Assembly (NCBI GenBank): GCA_031374415.1
Contig: JANMGB010000259.1
Span: 7,711-71,710, forward strand
Direction: 5' to 3'
Source of the DNA: CANHBY01 sp031374415
Lineage (GTDB): Bacteria > Pseudomonadota > Gammaproteobacteria > Burkholderiales > Burkholderiaceae_C
DNA length: 64,000 nt
Positions 63,538-64,000 of the stretch are shown one piece after another. The notes under the pieces are model-generated. The model did no database searches. It was not told where the DNA came from and saw only the letters and a program-made list of their open reading frames with translations. The position numbers and the translations under genes were made by a program. Positions within the stretch are counted from its first letter, which is position 1; the number at the start of each line of letters is the position of its first letter.

Positions 63538-63865
63538 GGCGTTTACGCGGCGAATCATCCCCATTCAGGCCCAAGCCCCGGCCAAACCTGCCTGGGGTGA
63601 AACCTGCAATGGCTGTGGGGTGTGTTGCCTGAGCGAGCCCTGCCCTGTTGGCATCGTCTTGTCGCGACGCACAAAGGGCGCCTGTGTTGCCGTGAATTGG
63701 GATGCCGCGCAGCAACGCTACCTGTGTGGTGCCGTCAGCCAGCCAGAGCAATGGTTTCGATTGCCTTGGCCCTGGGCACAGCGACTCGCCTCACGCATCA
63801 GCTTACGCTGGATCGCAGCCGGCCAAGGCTGCGATTGCAGCCTGGAAGTAGAACTCGATCCCTAG
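63530..63865 (+). CDS. small cysteine-cluster protein (YkgJ-like), start uncertain
   Basis: The frame reads AKPAWGETCNGCGVCCLSEPCPVGIV, then RRTKGACVAVNWD, RYLCGAV and CDCSLEVELDP. The CNGCGVCC cluster recalls the zinc/iron-sulfur-cluster YkgJ family. The open frame begins after a TGA at 63527-63529, inside the DUF1996 gene end, but no ATG, GTG or TTG lies upstream of the cysteine cluster; the first is GTG 63620, which would cut it. ATT or ATC at 63554-63563 could serve. It may be a start-codon mutation, an atypical start or a truncated gene. Its stop TAG is in the CTAG next to the IS end. Confidence 0.55.
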   Translation, partial: FTEAFTRRIIPIQAQAPAKPAWGETCNGCGVCCLSEPCPVGIVLSRRTKGACVAVNWDAAQQRYLCGAVSQPEQWFRLPWPWAQRLASRISLRWIAAGQGCDCSLEVELDP

Positions 63866-64000
63866 GGCGTGTTAACAATTGAGTCTTTGCCCGAATCCGA
63901 AGAACGATGACGAGACTGATACTGAGCGATGAGGCCTGGAAGAAACTTGAGCCGGTGCTGCCTGGAAAAGAAGGCGACTGTGGGGTAACGGCGGCAAACA
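63866..64000 (+). mobile_element. left end of an IS5-family insertion sequence (cut by the window)
   Basis: The element begins right after CTAG at 63862-63865 with GGCGTGTTAACA, as the inverted repeat of an IS5-type element, and contains the start of a transposase gene 41 bases in. The right end is beyond the window. CTAG fits the YTAR target duplication known for the IS5 group. The insertion lies at the stop codon of the preceding gene. Confidence 0.75.
63907..64000 (+). CDS. IS5-family transposase, 5' part
   Basis: The partial product MTRLILSDEAWKKLEPVLPG followed by KEGDCGVTAANK is the typical N-terminus (DUF4096 region) of IS5-family transposases. The remainder, including the DDE residues, lies outside the window, so activity cannot be judged. 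Confidence 0.85.
   Translation, partial: MTRLILSDEAWKKLEPVLPGKEGDCGVTAAN

Overview
The window looks like the chromosome of a Burkholderiales bacterium, most likely Comamonadaceae (Rhodoferax/Limnohabitans/Polaromonas-like). The reasons are the gene order ilvB-ilvN-ilvC-psd-pssA-leuA, the K+-independent type of proton-pumping pyrophosphatase, the sigma factor/DUF3619/DUF3106/RDD row and the general protein flavour. The genus is an inference.

Layout. Bases 1-6.8 kb hold a minus-strand branched-chain amino acid and phosphatidylethanolamine block (ilvBNC, psd, pssA, leuA) with terminator-like hairpins between cistrons. Bases 7.0-9.6 kb hold a plus-strand row of ECF-type sigma factor, DUF3619, DUF3106, RDD membrane protein and dgkA, followed by glnB and a COG3146-type acyltransferase. 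Bases 11.2-16.6 kb hold a soluble pyrophosphatase diverging from a membrane pyrophosphatase, a small orphan protein with a strong terminator, and a membrane/spermidine-synthase fusion. Bases 16.5-22.1 kb hold the biotin operon bioB-bioA-bioF-bioD, whose last gene is a cytochrome P450. Bases 22.2-25.3 kb hold a TRAP dicarboxylate-type transporter. Bases 25.3-39 kb are housekeeping (queG, tsaE, an amidase, dedA, mutL, an RluB/F-type pseudouridine synthase, a LivK-like binding protein, an oxidoreductase, an epimerase, a rhomboid protease, tRNA-Leu(CAA), cysM, tusA, galU), with one MITE-like element at 28.2 kb.

Two accessory regions follow. Bases 39.2-53.4 kb form a compact minus-strand hybrid NRPS-PKS cluster. 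It has a one-module NRPS (formyltransferase, truncated condensation lobe, adenylation domain interrupted by a luciferase-like monooxygenase, carrier protein), a one-module PKS in the order KS-AT-KR-DH-ACP-TE, a glycosyltransferase, a PLP sugar-type aminotransferase and a dedicated Sfp-type phosphopantetheinyl transferase. The adenylation pocket residues read DILQMGMIWK, close to the glycine code.

Bases 53.8-61.3 kb form a non-canonical chaperone-like operon: a GrpE-like small protein, an 832-residue Hsp70 relative, a proline-rich single-pass membrane protein whose gene carries long hexanucleotide arrays, a protein starting with a J-like fold that lacks HPD, and an SGNH-type lipoprotein. Starts and stops overlap by four bases at two of its junctions. 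An EpsI-family gene lies just upstream. The right edge holds a DUF1996 lipoprotein, a small cysteine-cluster protein with no clear start, and the left end of an IS5-family element cut by the window.

The chaperone-like operon and the NRPS-PKS cluster are the best candidates for undescribed systems. All calls come from reading the sequence; no database search was run.
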